DNA of 64,000 nt, from positions 17,128-81,127 of the forward strand of contig CALXTV010000004.1 in NCBI GenBank assembly GCA_944391505.1, in the 5' to 3' direction. The translations under genes were made by a program, and so were the position numbers. This DNA comes from an uncultured Alphaproteobacteria bacterium (GTDB lineage Bacteria > Pseudomonadota > Alphaproteobacteria > RF32 > CAG-239). Numbering within the stretch: the first letter of the stretch is position 1; each line of letters opens with the position of its first letter. The notes below the pieces were generated by a model. That model was not told the DNA's origin, did not search any database, and saw only the letters and a program-made list of their open reading frames with translations. Of this stretch, positions 25,396-35,026 are shown piece after piece.

Positions 25396-26973
25396 ATGAA
25401 CATAAACGAAGATTCCGACATTGATAAAAAACATATTGCAAACTACATCGTTATTGCGGTGTTGGTTGCGGCGCTGCTGGCGTTGAACTGGTGCAGTCTT
25501 AAGAAATATCTGTCGTCCAACAGTCGCGTAATTAACGATTTTCAGGTATCGGAGGATGAAATGACAAATACCAGAGAACCTGCCGTTGCCGGAATTTTCT
25601 ATGCTTCCGAGCTTCGCCAGCTTGATCATGATGTCGAACATTACCTTTCGGTAGAAATTCGGCCGGGAACGGCGCGCCCCGAAATATTGATTGTTCCGCA
25701 TGCAGGTTATGTTTATTCGGTGCCGGTTGCCGCGCAGGCTTATTTGCAGCTCAAAAATTATGCCGGCAAAATTAAAAACGTCATCCTGGTTGGGCCGTCG
25801 CACCGTGTAGCTTTTGACGGCATTGCCGCATCTTCGGCCGATGTATTTAAGACCCCTCTCGGCAAAGTCCCCGTCAACCGGAAGTTTACGGAAGAAATTA
25901 TCGCCGCCAACGCCGCCGTTCGGGTTTTTGATCAGGCGCACCGGCAGGAACATAGCCTGGAAGTCCAACTGCCTTTTCTGCAAAAAGTTCTGGGCAATTT
26001 TCAGATTGTGCCGCTGGTTTACGGCAATGTTTCGGCAGACGAGCTGGCCCGGGTTTTGGAACCTTACGTTACCGACAAAAATACCGTTATTGTCGTTTCT
26101 GCCGACCTGTCGCATTATTTTGATTACGACACGGCCCGGATTCTCGACGGCAAAACGGCCGGTCTGATAGAAGAAGGACGTCCCGAAATTGATAATCATA
26201 TGTCCTGCGGCTCAACCGGCATTAATGCAGCGTTATTGCTGGCCAAAGAAAAACATCTTCGTCCCGAAACGCTGGAGTTGGCAAATTCGGGAGATACAAT
26301 AGGAGACAAAAACAGCGTCGTTGGCTATGGCGCTTGGACTTTTACCGCCGGAAAGGAGCCCGAAATGCCTGCGGATAGGCTTGATGCGGAACTGGAAAAT
26401 CTGCGCCGTTTTGCTTCCTTTTACGGCAAAGACTTATATCAAATTGCCGGAAGAGCTTTGACCGAAGCTGCCGAAAAAGGCCGCAGGTACGAACCTTCCC
26501 GCGGCGATTGGCCGGATAAACTGTTTGATAAAGGTGCTGCTTTTGTAACCCTGACCGTCAACGGCAGCCTCCGTGGTTGTATCGGTACGGTGGTGCCATA
26601 TCAGGCCGTGGCGTTGGATGTTGCGGCCAATGCCTATGAAGCGGCCATGGCAGACAGTCGTTTCCAGCCGGTAAAACCGGAAGAGCTGCCGGATATCGAC
26701 ATCAGCATTTCGCTGCTTACCGGCTATGAGGAAATTGTCTTTGCCGATGAAGAAGACTTGCTGGCCAAAATCCGTCCCGGCATCGACGGACTGATTATCC
26801 GCGACGGCGATCGCCAGGGATTGTTTCTGCCCTCTGTCTGGAAGCAACTACCTGATCGGCAGGAATTTTTGAGCAATTTAAAATTAAAGGCTGGTCTGAG
26901 CCCGAATTACTGGTCTGAAAATATCAAAGTTTATCGTTTTAGAACTCTGGAGATAAAGAAAAATGAAAATTAA
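25396..26973 (+). CDS. MEMO-AMMECR1 fusion with N-terminal membrane anchor (AmmeMemoRadiSam A+B)
   Basis: A 525-aa three-part protein. Residues about 13-37 form a membrane segment. Residues about 60-325 are a MEMO1 domain (protein B of the AmmeMemoRadiSam system): REPAVAGIFY, VPHAGYVYS, GPSHRVAF, EHSLEVQLPFL, SADLSHYF. Residues about 345-515 are an AMMECR1 domain (protein A) with the signature LRGCIGT. The third component, a radical SAM enzyme, is not in the window. ATG 25396 has GAGGA upstream; the frame opens at TTG 25381. It overlaps the peptidase gene by 11 nt. Biochemical function of the system is unknown. Confidence 0.85.
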   Translation: MNINEDSDIDKKHIANYIVIAVLVAALLALNWCSLKKYLSSNSRVINDFQVSEDEMTNTREPAVAGIFYASELRQLDHDVEHYLSVEIRPGTARPEILIVPHAGYVYSVPVAAQAYLQLKNYAGKIKNVILVGPSHRVAFDGIAASSADVFKTPLGKVPVNRKFTEEIIAANAAVRVFDQAHRQEHSLEVQLPFLQKVLGNFQIVPLVYGNVSADELARVLEPYVTDKNTVIVVSADLSHYFDYDTARILDGKTAGLIEEGRPEIDNHMSCGSTGINAALLLAKEKHLRPETLELANSGDTIGDKNSVVGYGAWTFTAGKEPEMPADRLDAELENLRRFASFYGKDLYQIAGRALTEAAEKGRRYEPSRGDWPDKLFDKGAAFVTLTVNGSLRGCIGTVVPYQAVALDVAANAYEAAMADSRFQPVKPEELPDIDISISLLTGYEEIVFADEEDLLAKIRPGIDGLIIRDGDRQGLFLPSVWKQLPDRQEFLSNLKLKAGLSPNYWSENIKVYRFRTLEIKKNEN

Positions 26974-28675
26974 CGGCTATGAATTGAACGTCAGCGAAGA
27001 TTTCCTTGATGATATTTTCGCGCATAAAACCCGCACGATTGAATTGGTTGATAAAAATTTTTCAGGGTACAAAAATCTGACCGAAGGCAATAAAAAAGCG
27101 CTGGAACATCTGGTTGCCGCCGCCAAAATTTTTGATGACGTGGCCATGGAACAGGATCACGAAATGAACCTGCCGATGAAAAAAGCATTGGAAGAAGCTG
27201 CCCAAACCAGCACGCATGCGGCCAAGGCACTCCGCCTGTTCATGTCCTTTCACGGTGTAGAAGGACATAACGGTATTGATCTTGAGCCGATTGAAATTTT
27301 CAAAGGCATCAAAGGCTCAAAGGGGCGAAATTTTTATCCGTCCGATTTGGGCGTGGAAGAGTTTCATCAAATCATTACCCGCATGATAAACGAAGGAAAA
27401 ATTGACGAAGTCAGAAAAATTTTGAGCGTCCGCACCATGGTTCGCCGTAGTGGCAAAGATTTGAAGGCGATTGATTATACCGAATATTTTGCTGCCGCCT
27501 TTTCCGCAGCTGCCAATGAGCTGGAAGTTGCCGCACATTATACCACCGACGAAGATTTCAAGGATTATCTCGGCTGGCAGGCTCAGGCGCTGCTGCAGAA
27601 CAACGAAGACATGGACATGCTTGCCGACAAGCATTGGGCGGTTTTGCAAAATAACAATCAGTTGGAGTTCACGCTCGGCCGCGAGAGCTATGACGACGAG
27701 CTGACCGCCACCATTTATGACAATCCGGAGCTGATGAAGTTGATTAACGAACATCAGATAGAGGTCAATCCCAAGGATATGCTCGGCGTCCGCGTCGGCA
27801 TCATCAATAAGGAGGGTACCGAACTTATTCTCAAGTTTAAGGAACACATGCCGGAACTGGCCAGACTGATGCCTTTTGCGGAACAATATCATCAGAGCAT
27901 ATCCGACGGCGAGGAATTGAAGCAGACAATGGTCGATGTGGACCTTGTTGCGCTGACCGGCGATTACGCCCAGTGCCGCGGCGCCATAACCACGGCGCAG
28001 AATCTGCCCAATAACGATAAGCTTGCGATTAAGACCGGCGGCGGCCGCCGCAATGCCTATCATCGGCAGGTGCGCAAATCAGTCGATTCCGAACGCAACC
28101 GCAAACTGCTGGAAAAACTTGTTGCGCCGGAACTGCATAAATATTTTGACCTCGAAGCAGATCATCTTTTTGTCATCGGTCACGAAAACGGCCACTCGCT
28201 CGGCCCCGACAATGAGTATCAGCGCGCACTCGGCTTGCATCGCAGCACCATTGAGGAAGAAAAGGCCGATACGGTTTCAATCGCTTTCATGCCCGAATAT
28301 GTCAAAGCCGGCGTTATTGACGAAGAAACGCTGAAAAAGATTTATACCACCTGGGTGGCTTACCGTTTGTTCCTCAAAGCACAGCCGCTGGAGGCGCACC
28401 GGGTCGGCGAATTGATACATTTCAACTTTTTGCACGACAACGGCGCTTTTTATTTTGACGAGAATAACAAGCTGCATATAAATTTTGAGCATTTTCACGA
28501 TGTCGTTTATGCCATGTTGAAAGAAACCATAGAGGTTCAGTTGTCGAAATCGTCTGAAAAGGCCAAAGCTTTTATTGATAAATATACGCATTGGGGTAAA
28601 TATTCACAATATATTGCCGAAGTTCAGAAAGAACTTGGCGTCAAGAATTATATTGAGATTAAAGGTCACTTCTGA
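26963..28675 (+). CDS. M49-type (dipeptidyl peptidase III-like) metallopeptidase
   Basis: A 570-aa all-helical protein with a zinc-binding HENGH (residues 407-411) and, 20 residues later, EEEKAD (431-436). The pair fits the second ligand spacing of M49 peptidases, which have HEXXGH and EECRAE. Here the first motif is the shorter HEXXH. N-terminal helices and the SKGRNFYP block also agree with this group. Peptide hydrolysis is therefore likely but dipeptidyl release is not certain. It starts inside the MEMO-AMMECR1 gene and its stop abuts the sdaA start, forming a tight three-gene unit. Confidence 0.65.
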   Translation: MKINGYELNVSEDFLDDIFAHKTRTIELVDKNFSGYKNLTEGNKKALEHLVAAAKIFDDVAMEQDHEMNLPMKKALEEAAQTSTHAAKALRLFMSFHGVEGHNGIDLEPIEIFKGIKGSKGRNFYPSDLGVEEFHQIITRMINEGKIDEVRKILSVRTMVRRSGKDLKAIDYTEYFAAAFSAAANELEVAAHYTTDEDFKDYLGWQAQALLQNNEDMDMLADKHWAVLQNNNQLEFTLGRESYDDELTATIYDNPELMKLINEHQIEVNPKDMLGVRVGIINKEGTELILKFKEHMPELARLMPFAEQYHQSISDGEELKQTMVDVDLVALTGDYAQCRGAITTAQNLPNNDKLAIKTGGGRRNAYHRQVRKSVDSERNRKLLEKLVAPELHKYFDLEADHLFVIGHENGHSLGPDNEYQRALGLHRSTIEEEKADTVSIAFMPEYVKAGVIDEETLKKIYTTWVAYRLFLKAQPLEAHRVGELIHFNFLHDNGAFYFDENNKLHINFEHFHDVVYAMLKETIEVQLSKSSEKAKAFIDKYTHWGKYSQYIAEVQKELGVKNYIEIKGHF

Positions 28676-30058
28676 ATGTATTACAGCTTTTTCGAGATTT
28701 TTTCCATCGGTGTCGGCCCGTCGAGTTCACATACGGTCGGCCCGATGCGTGCGGCCAAACGCTATATTGATAACCTGCGTCGGAAAGAACTTTTCAACAA
28801 GGTTGAAAGGGTTGAAGCCGTCTTATACGGCTCTCTGGCGCTGACCGGTTTCGGCCATGGCACTGTCAAAGCAATTGTCTATGGTTTTATGGGATTGGAA
28901 GCCGAAGCTCTTGACCCTGAAAAACCATATGTGTCAGCGGTTGAACGGGACAAGATTCTTCACCTCGGACAGGAACGTCCGATTCCTTTTGACGTCAAAA
29001 AAGACATAATCTTTGACAAACAGACCTTTTTGCCCGAACATTCCAATGGCATGCGCTTCCGGGCTTATGATAGCGATGGGAACATATTGTTGGAAGAAGT
29101 TTATTTTTCGGTCGGCGGCGGCACGGTGGTTCGTCGTGATGAAATCAGCCGGCGCACGGAGCGCGAACCCTATAATGTGTCTTTTGACTATGGTTCGGCG
29201 GCCGAGCTGCTCGAGATATGCGAAAAAGAGAACCTTTCGATTGCCGATGTGGTTATGATTAATGAAACGGCGCTTCGTCCGCATGACGAAGTGCTGGCAG
29301 GCGTCAGAAAAATTCATCGGATAATGCAGAATGCCATTGACCGTGGCATGAAAGCCAAAGGAACGCTTCCCGGCGGCCTGAACATTGAACGCCGTGCGCC
29401 CGAGATGTATCATCGTTTGGAACAGAAGTTTCGCGAAAACGATTATGATCCGTTGTTGATGATTGATTGGATAAACCTTTGGGGCTTTGCCGTTGCGGAA
29501 GAAAATGCCGCTGGAGGACAGATTGTTACGGCACCGACCATGGGTTCAGCCGGTATCATTCCTGCCGTTATGCGCTATTTTGAGCGCTTTGCCTCGCACA
29601 AATCCTGCAATGCGGTTGAAGATGGCATTGTAAAATTTCTGCTGACGGCTTCCGGCATTTGCAGTCTGTATCGTTCCAATGCGTCAATTTCCGGAGCTGA
29701 AGTCGGTTGTCAGGGCGAAGTCGGCGTGGCCTGTTCCATGGCGGCGGCCGGTTTGGTTGCGGCAATGGGCGGTAGTTACAAACAGGTTGAAAACGCTGCC
29801 GAAATCGCCATGGAACACAATCTCGGACTGACTTGCGATCCGGTTGGCGGATTGGTGCAGATCCCCTGCATTGAGCGTAATGCGATGGGCGCGGTCAAGG
29901 CGGTTAATTCGGCGCGGATTGCCATGAAAGGCGACGGTACACATTTTGTTCCGCTTGATGATGTGATAAAAACCATGCTGGATACCGGCCGCGATATGAA
30001 CAACAAATATAAGGAAACCTCTCTCGGCGGACTGGCCGTAAACGTTCCGAACTGCTAG
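28676..30058 (+). CDS. sdaA: L-serine dehydratase, iron-sulfur type, single chain
   Basis: This oxygen-sensitive enzyme deaminates L-serine to pyruvate using a [4Fe-4S] cluster. The 460-aa protein has the beta domain ([17 protein letters not shown] at residues 10-26) followed by the alpha domain, with clustered cysteines ([37 protein letters not shown]). Single-chain length and motif order are normal for SdaA/SdaB. ATG 28676 directly follows the stop of the peptidase gene. It gives pyruvate from serine during amino-acid use. Confidence 0.96.
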   Translation: MYYSFFEIFSIGVGPSSSHTVGPMRAAKRYIDNLRRKELFNKVERVEAVLYGSLALTGFGHGTVKAIVYGFMGLEAEALDPEKPYVSAVERDKILHLGQERPIPFDVKKDIIFDKQTFLPEHSNGMRFRAYDSDGNILLEEVYFSVGGGTVVRRDEISRRTEREPYNVSFDYGSAAELLEICEKENLSIADVVMINETALRPHDEVLAGVRKIHRIMQNAIDRGMKAKGTLPGGLNIERRAPEMYHRLEQKFRENDYDPLLMIDWINLWGFAVAEENAAGGQIVTAPTMGSAGIIPAVMRYFERFASHKSCNAVEDGIVKFLLTASGICSLYRSNASISGAEVGCQGEVGVACSMAAAGLVAAMGGSYKQVENAAEIAMEHNLGLTCDPVGGLVQIPCIERNAMGAVKAVNSARIAMKGDGTHFVPLDDVIKTMLDTGRDMNNKYKETSLGGLAVNVPNC

Positions 30059-30143
30059 ACCGGAACAACTTGCAGAATTTTCTTGCTAATCGACGCAAAA
30101 TGGCTTTTAATTCCGATAATAGATAAATAATCGGAGTTTATGA

Positions 30144-30512
30144 ATGTTCAAAAAACTGCTTGATGGCGAGCTCAGCCTGAAAGATACGTTCTGGAAATTT
30201 GGCGTTATCGGTTTGTTTTTTATCAATATGCTGGTTCGCATTTTTGGCTCCCTGCTGGCGCAAAAGCTCAATGGCATAACCATCTTGAATTATTACCGGA
30301 CTTATTTCAATCCGCTGACGATGGATAGTGCCATGGTGTTGCTCACGGTGTGTTATTTGGTGTTTCTGGGAATTTTGTTCTTTTACGGAGTGTCGATAAT
30401 TCTTGCGGTTTGGCGTTCTTCGGCACAATATGATCGCAGCCTGTGGCTTCGCCACTTGTCGCGCTTCTTGATTGTAGTTATGGTTTTTTATTCGGTTCGT
30501 TCATTGTTTTAA
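30144..30512 (+). CDS. Small three-segment membrane protein
   Basis: A 122-aa protein with hydrophobic stretches at about residues 16-39, 63-89 and 104-122. A short charged loop (RSSAQYDRSLWLRH) lies between the last two. No recognised family. Its start has a GGAG 7 nt upstream. A 51-aa lipoprotein gene follows 10 nt later, so the pair probably forms one envelope operon. Confidence 0.65.
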   Translation: MFKKLLDGELSLKDTFWKFGVIGLFFINMLVRIFGSLLAQKLNGITILNYYRTYFNPLTMDSAMVLLTVCYLVFLGILFFYGVSIILAVWRSSAQYDRSLWLRHLSRFLIVVMVFYSVRSLF

Positions 30513-30522
30513 GAGGTAACTG

Positions 30523-30678
30523 ATGAAAAAATTGATATTGTTTGTTTGCTTCTTTTTTCTGTTCGGCTGTACGGTCGGAGAGTTTCCCGAAAACCGCAAC
30601 CGCCTGCATGAACGCGGACGAAACGAGAGCTTTTGCCAACAGCACCCGAATCATTGCGTCGACGGCGTGCAATGGTAA
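30523..30678 (+). CDS. 51-aa lipoprotein
   Basis: A tiny ORF with ATG 30523, AGAGG at good spacing, a signal sequence (KKLILFVCFFFLF) and a lipobox LFGC (Cys16), so the mature protein has about 36 residues. It is polar and rich in Arg/Asn and contains two further cysteines (C38, C45). A strong terminator begins 12 nt after the stop, which supports a real gene. No family recognised. Confidence 0.65.
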   Translation: MKKLILFVCFFFLFGCTVGEFPENRNRLHERGRNESFCQQHPNHCVDGVQW

Positions 30679-30689
30679 TTCACAAAATA

Positions 30690-30722
30690 AAAACCGTCCG
30701 AAGCCGGACGGTTTTTAATTTT
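30690..30722. terminator. Bidirectional terminator
   Basis: AAACCGTCCG - AAGC - CGGACGGTTT with A and T runs on the two sides; shared by the small lipoprotein and the DEAD-like gene. Confidence 0.85.
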
Positions 30723-30734
30723 ACCTGAAAAGCT

Positions 30735-31550
30735 TTAGTCTATATTAACCACAATTCCCTGATTCAGAATAAATTCCGGCGTTTTGCCGTTGAACGAATT
30801 ATATTTCTTAACCAGTTCTTCTGCTTCCGGATCGCGTTTGGGCTGAAGCATACGGCTGCTTGTTTTGCCTCTGGACTGCTTTTCAACCCGGGGTGCGGCT
30901 GCGGGGGCGTTGCGCTCGGCCTCAAGCTCTTTGGTCTTGTCAACCTTAATCTCTTCCGGCGCTTTTAAAATCTTGTCCAGAACGCCCTGCGTTTCCCGCG
31001 AACGACGGTTGGTATAAACAATGTTCTGTTTGTCGGCCGGCAGCATTTCGAGAATTTTTTCCAGATTTGGCAGCTGTTTTTGTTTCTTTATCAGATTAAT
31101 GTCATCGACCACCAGAATATTGGTTTTGGATAAATCAATACGACCCTCGGAAGCAACGTCCAGCAGCAAATCGGGCGAACCGATAATGACGTTGGCTTCG
31201 TTGTCGACGTCTTCGTCCCTGTCTTTAATCGTTGCTTCGTTGATTTCGTGATATTTGTTGAATACGGCCAGACGGTCGGAAACTTTGACGGACTGCGCGG
31301 AATCCGGCGTGACAATCAGAATGTTTTTGCCGCGGCTGTCTTTATCCGAGTTGTTGCTGCTGATAATGTCAATCAGCGGAAAAACATAAGACATGGTTTT
31401 GCCGCAGCCGGCCGGTGCAATTGTAAACACGTCTTTTCCCTGCAATATTGAGGGGATGACGTCGGTTTGTACGGTAGTCGGTTCTTTGATGCCGAATTCA
31501 TCAATCGCCTGAATGGTTTTTTCGCTCAGACCCAAATCTGAAAAATTCAT
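30735..31550 (-). CDS. DEAD-box helicase-like protein with a single RecA domain
   Basis: A 271-aa protein with the front half of a DEAD-box RNA helicase: F in MNFSDLGL, Q-motif region TTVQTDVIPSILQGKD, Walker A APAGCGKT and GSPDLLLD. Motif II is DDIN instead of DEAD (VVDDINL) and motif III is YTN instead of SAT. The second RecA domain (motifs IV-VI) is missing; instead a basic, probably disordered tail rich in Ala/Arg follows. The frame is intact. It probably binds RNA or ATP but is unlikely to unwind duplexes in the usual way. ATG 31550 chosen (AGAAGAAG upstream). Confidence 0.8.
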   Translation of the reverse strand: MNFSDLGLSEKTIQAIDEFGIKEPTTVQTDVIPSILQGKDVFTIAPAGCGKTMSYVFPLIDIISSNNSDKDSRGKNILIVTPDSAQSVKVSDRLAVFNKYHEINEATIKDRDEDVDNEANVIIGSPDLLLDVASEGRIDLSKTNILVVDDINLIKKQKQLPNLEKILEMLPADKQNIVYTNRRSRETQGVLDKILKAPEEIKVDKTKELEAERNAPAAAPRVEKQSRGKTSSRMLQPKRDPEAEELVKKYNSFNGKTPEFILNQGIVVNID

Positions 31551-31648
31551 GGTACTTCTTCTCTTTAACACTGGTTTATATTATTTTTTTAGATATTATG
31601 TATTTTATAAAGCCTAGTCAACCCCAAATGAGAGCAAGGATAGATAAG

Positions 31649-32197
31649 ATGTTGATGAAAAGACAAAATTCGCTGCTGATGATTATTGATGTCCAGGAAC
31701 GTCTGGCGCCGGCCATGGATGATCCGAGACAAGTTATCAGCAACGGCGCCAGGTTGGTCGGCGCGGCCAAAGACATGGGGGTGCCCTTTATTATTACGGA
31801 ACAATATCCCAAAGGGCTTGGCCCGACCATGGTTGACGTCCGGCAGGAAGCAGGAGAAGACGCGGCGTTTTTTTCAAAGCTGTATTTTTCTTGTGTGCGG
31901 GAACCGGAAATTATGCGGGCAATAGAAGCCTCAGGCAAAAAACAAATCATTCTGGCCGGAGCCGAAACGCATATTTGTCTGATGCAGACGGCCATGGATC
32001 TGAAAGAGCAGGGATACGAGGTTTTTGTTGTGTCTAACGCCAGCTCCTCGCGCGATGCCGTTCAAAACACCATGGCATTGCAGCGTCTGGCGCACAACGG
32101 CATAGATATCGTAACGACGGAAATGGTTGTTTTTGAATGGCTTGAAAAGGCTGGTACCGACGAGTTCAAACAAATTGTCGGCAAATATGTTCTGTAA
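31649..32197 (+). CDS. Isochorismatase-like cysteine hydrolase
   Basis: A 182-aa protein of the isochorismatase/nicotinamidase fold: the acidic residue in MIIDVQERL, the lysine in the FFSKLYFS region and the nucleophile cysteine in GAETHICLMQTAMDL. The substrate may be an amide such as a nicotinamide derivative; it is similar in length to the YcaC-like group. The frame opens at 31598, but ATG 31649 has AAGGA at 8 nt upstream. Monocistronic, followed by a hairpin. Confidence 0.85.
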   Translation: MLMKRQNSLLMIIDVQERLAPAMDDPRQVISNGARLVGAAKDMGVPFIITEQYPKGLGPTMVDVRQEAGEDAAFFSKLYFSCVREPEIMRAIEASGKKQIILAGAETHICLMQTAMDLKEQGYEVFVVSNASSSRDAVQNTMALQRLAHNGIDIVTTEMVVFEWLEKAGTDEFKQIVGKYVL

Positions 32198-32223
32198 AAA
32201 AAAGGCTTCCGAAAGGAAGCCTT
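32196..32223 (-). terminator. Terminator of the cupin gene
   Basis: On the minus strand AAGGCTTCC - TTTC - GGAAGCCTT followed by a run of eight T. On the plus strand the same hairpin has no T run. Confidence 0.8.
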
Positions 32224-32246
32224 AAAGAAAAAACGAAACAGACTGG

Positions 32247-32612
32247 TTATCCGACGCGTCCGTAGCTGTCCTCATAGCGGATAATGTCGTTTTCATCAAG
32301 CGTTTCGCCGGTCTGAACTTCGATAAACTCCATATTTTTGTCGGTAGTGTTCTGAATCCGGTGTTTCATTTTGACCGGAATAAAGACGTTTTCTCCGGCC
32401 TTTTTGACAATCTTTTCATCGCCGAGCGTTACCAACGCTTCACCGCTGACAATAATCCAGTGCTCGTTGCGAAAATCGTGCGACTGCAGCGAAAGGATAT
32501 TCCCCGGCGTAACGCAGATTCTCTTGACGCAGAAACCGTCGCCGGAATCCAGAACTTCCCATGTTCCCCAGGGGCGGTTGTCGCGGTCGCCTTTTTTATA
32601 ATTGTTGGCCAT
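32247..32612 (-). CDS. Stand-alone mannose-6-phosphate isomerase-type cupin
   Basis: A 121-aa cupin like the C-terminal domain of ManC/AlgA (type II phosphomannose isomerase): RPWGTWEVLD, QSHDFRNEHWIIVSGEALVTLG with the metal-binding His/Glu set (QSHxxRxEHW), and FIPVKMKHRIQN. It lacks the GDP-mannose pyrophosphorylase domain of bifunctional enzymes. It could interconvert fructose-6-P and mannose-6-P; no mannose-sugar genes are adjacent. Strong GGAG before the start (complement 32617-32620). Confidence 0.85.
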   Translation of the reverse strand: MANNYKKGDRDNRPWGTWEVLDSGDGFCVKRICVTPGNILSLQSHDFRNEHWIIVSGEALVTLGDEKIVKKAGENVFIPVKMKHRIQNTTDKNMEFIEVQTGETLDENDIIRYEDSYGRVG

Positions 32613-32708
32613 TTTTTTTGCTCCTTAACCAAAGTTTATACTTGATGAAAATGAATATAGGCAATATAACTTAAAGCGCAAGATAAAATTTTTAAAGATG
32701 GAACAATT

Positions 32709-34976
32709 ATGCAGTCACCGGCCATAAATCAGGCGATGGATATTTTGAAACTTCTGCGTCAGGTCACCGAAGGCCGTGACGAAGCGCCGATTAAACTTGC
32801 CAAAGTCATCAGAATAATTGCCGAAAAAATGAATGCCGACGCGGCGGCCTGCTATGTCGCGGTTGATGACAACAGTCTGGAACTGTTTGCTTCCTGCGGG
32901 TTTAACGAAGAGGCCGCGCATAAGATAACCGTTCGTTACGGCGAAGGGCTGGTCGGTGAAATTGCCCGGACCAATCGCTCTCTGGCCGTGGCTGATGCCT
33001 GGGGACATCCGAAATTTTCTTACAAACCCGGGCTCGGTGAAGAAAATTACAAGTCATTTCTCGGCGTACCGTTGGTGCGCTGGAGCCGTTCAATCGGCGT
33101 CTTGATCCTCCAGAACCGCGAAGTTCATGAATATTCCCGGTTAGAAATTGAAATTCTCGAAACCGTTGCCATGGTCCTTTCCGAAATGATGGCTTCCGAG
33201 GAAATGACCGAATACAAAAAAAGCCTGATTAAGGCGCGCGGTCTTGCTTCCCGCGAACGCGTCAAGGGTCTGAGTCTGAGCAAAGGCTACGGCATCGGCA
33301 AAGCGGTTGTACACCGCCGCCGCCAGACGGTCGGCAAGATTTTTGCCGAAGATAAGGAGAAAGAACTCCGGCGTCTGGAAACGGCTTATAAACAAATGAA
33401 CGATGACTTGGACAAGAAATTTGCTTCCACGCAGCTCGGTATCGGCGAACATGTCGACATCCTCGACGCTTATCGTATGTTTGCCAAGGATAAGGGCTGG
33501 TATAAAAAAATCGAAGATAATGTCAAAAGCGGGCTGACGGCCGAAGCCGCGGTCGAACGCTCGTACGAAGATATGTGGAACCGTCTTTCGGGAACCAACG
33601 ACCAGTACCTTAAAGAACGTCTGCACGATCTCCGGGACGTGGCTGACCGTATACAGTCGTATCTGAGCGGCGATTATAAGGAAATTGGCGAAGTCGGCAA
33701 CTGGAATGACATTGTTGTCGTCGCCCAAACCATGGGACCGGCCGATTTGATGGATTACGACTATCACAAAATCCGCGGCTTGATTATTGAAGACGGCACG
33801 CCGACCATGCACGTGGCCATTGTCGCCAAAGCGTTGAACATTCCGGTCATCGCCAAAATCAAAGGATTGTTTGAAGAGGTAAAAACCGGCGATTTGATAG
33901 CCGTCGACGGCAATGACAGCTATGTTTACATCAATCCGCTGCCGGCTGTCCAGGAAAAATTCAAGGCAAAAATCGCCGAAAAGGAAAAACTGCTGGCCAG
34001 ACTGGCCGAACTCCGCAAACTGCCTTCCAAAACGCTGGACGGCATCCGCATCGGCCACTATATTAATGTCGGCCTGACGTTTGATTTGGACTACATTGAA
34101 AGCACAAACTGCGACGGCGTCGGTCTGTACCGGACGGAAATACCTTTTATGACTTCTGACACCATGCCCGATGTTGAACGACAGGTCGGATATTACAAAG
34201 AACTGATGGATCGCGCCGGCAGCCGTAAGGTCATCTTTCGCAGCCTTGACGTCGGTTCGGACAAACTCCTGCCGTATTGGAGCAATATGGGCGAAGAAAA
34301 CCCCGCCATCGGCTGGCGGTCGATTCGCATTTCGCTTGACCGGCGCGCCATTTTGCGCAAACAGGTTAGAGCGTTTTTGCGTGCGGCTGCCGGCAAGGAG
34401 CTGAATGTCATGTTTCCGATGATTTCCGATTTGTCGGAATTTGAGGAGGCCAAAGAAACCCTGATGATTGAGCTGGAAAAAGAAAAGCGCCGCGAACTTC
34501 CCGTTCCGTCTAAAGTCAATGTCGGACTGATGATTGAGGTGCCCTCCATTGTTTTCCAACTGGAAAATGTCTTGAAACAGGCCGACTTCATTTCCATCGG
34601 AACCAATGACCTCGCGCAGTTTACTTTTGCCTGTGACCGGGGCAACCCGCGGCTGACCGAACGCTACGATGTTTTGTCTTCGCCGTTTTTGAAAATGATG
34701 GGGGATATCGTTGCCAAAGCCAATGCCGCCGGCGTCTATTGCTCTGTTTGCGGCGAAATGGCCAGCAATCCGGTAGAGGCAATGGCGCTGCTCGGATTGG
34801 GATACCGCAACCTGTCTTCTTCGGGGGCTTCTTACGGCCGCGTCAAATCCATGATTCGTTCGGTCAATGTCGACGAAGTGACCGATTATGTAAAAACTCT
34901 CTTAAAATCGCAAAAAAGGACTTTACGTCCGCAATTATTGGCTTATGCTTATGACCATGGTATTGAAATCTACTGA
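32709..34976 (+). CDS. ptsP: PEP-protein phosphotransferase PtsP (EI-Ntr)
   Basis: PtsP is enzyme I of the nitrogen-related phosphotransferase system and passes phosphate from PEP to NPr (PtsO). The 755-aa protein has a GAF domain (residues about 1-170), the N-terminal HPr-interacting helices (about 180-320), the mobile domain with phosphohistidine H368 in GTPTMHVAI (the usual context is GGxTSH), and the TIM-barrel PEP-binding domain (about 440-740) with FRSLDVGSDK, GTNDLAQF and SVCGEMAS. The GAF domain senses a small ligand, glutamine in studied cases. NPr and EIIA-Ntr genes are not in the window. Confidence 0.95.
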   Translation: MQSPAINQAMDILKLLRQVTEGRDEAPIKLAKVIRIIAEKMNADAAACYVAVDDNSLELFASCGFNEEAAHKITVRYGEGLVGEIARTNRSLAVADAWGHPKFSYKPGLGEENYKSFLGVPLVRWSRSIGVLILQNREVHEYSRLEIEILETVAMVLSEMMASEEMTEYKKSLIKARGLASRERVKGLSLSKGYGIGKAVVHRRRQTVGKIFAEDKEKELRRLETAYKQMNDDLDKKFASTQLGIGEHVDILDAYRMFAKDKGWYKKIEDNVKSGLTAEAAVERSYEDMWNRLSGTNDQYLKERLHDLRDVADRIQSYLSGDYKEIGEVGNWNDIVVVAQTMGPADLMDYDYHKIRGLIIEDGTPTMHVAIVAKALNIPVIAKIKGLFEEVKTGDLIAVDGNDSYVYINPLPAVQEKFKAKIAEKEKLLARLAELRKLPSKTLDGIRIGHYINVGLTFDLDYIESTNCDGVGLYRTEIPFMTSDTMPDVERQVGYYKELMDRAGSRKVIFRSLDVGSDKLLPYWSNMGEENPAIGWRSIRISLDRRAILRKQVRAFLRAAAGKELNVMFPMISDLSEFEEAKETLMIELEKEKRRELPVPSKVNVGLMIEVPSIVFQLENVLKQADFISIGTNDLAQFTFACDRGNPRLTERYDVLSSPFLKMMGDIVAKANAAGVYCSVCGEMASNPVEAMALLGLGYRNLSSSGASYGRVKSMIRSVNVDEVTDYVKTLLKSQKRTLRPQLLAYAYDHGIEIY

Positions 34977-35026
34977 AAAATATGATTGAATATGCAGGAT
35001 TAATTTTTTAGACAAAGGGCAGAAAC

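Noticed and set aside
33141..34559. 472-codon antisense ORF across ptsP
   Set aside because: A shadow of the third-codon-position bias of ptsP; no ribosome-binding site or motif.
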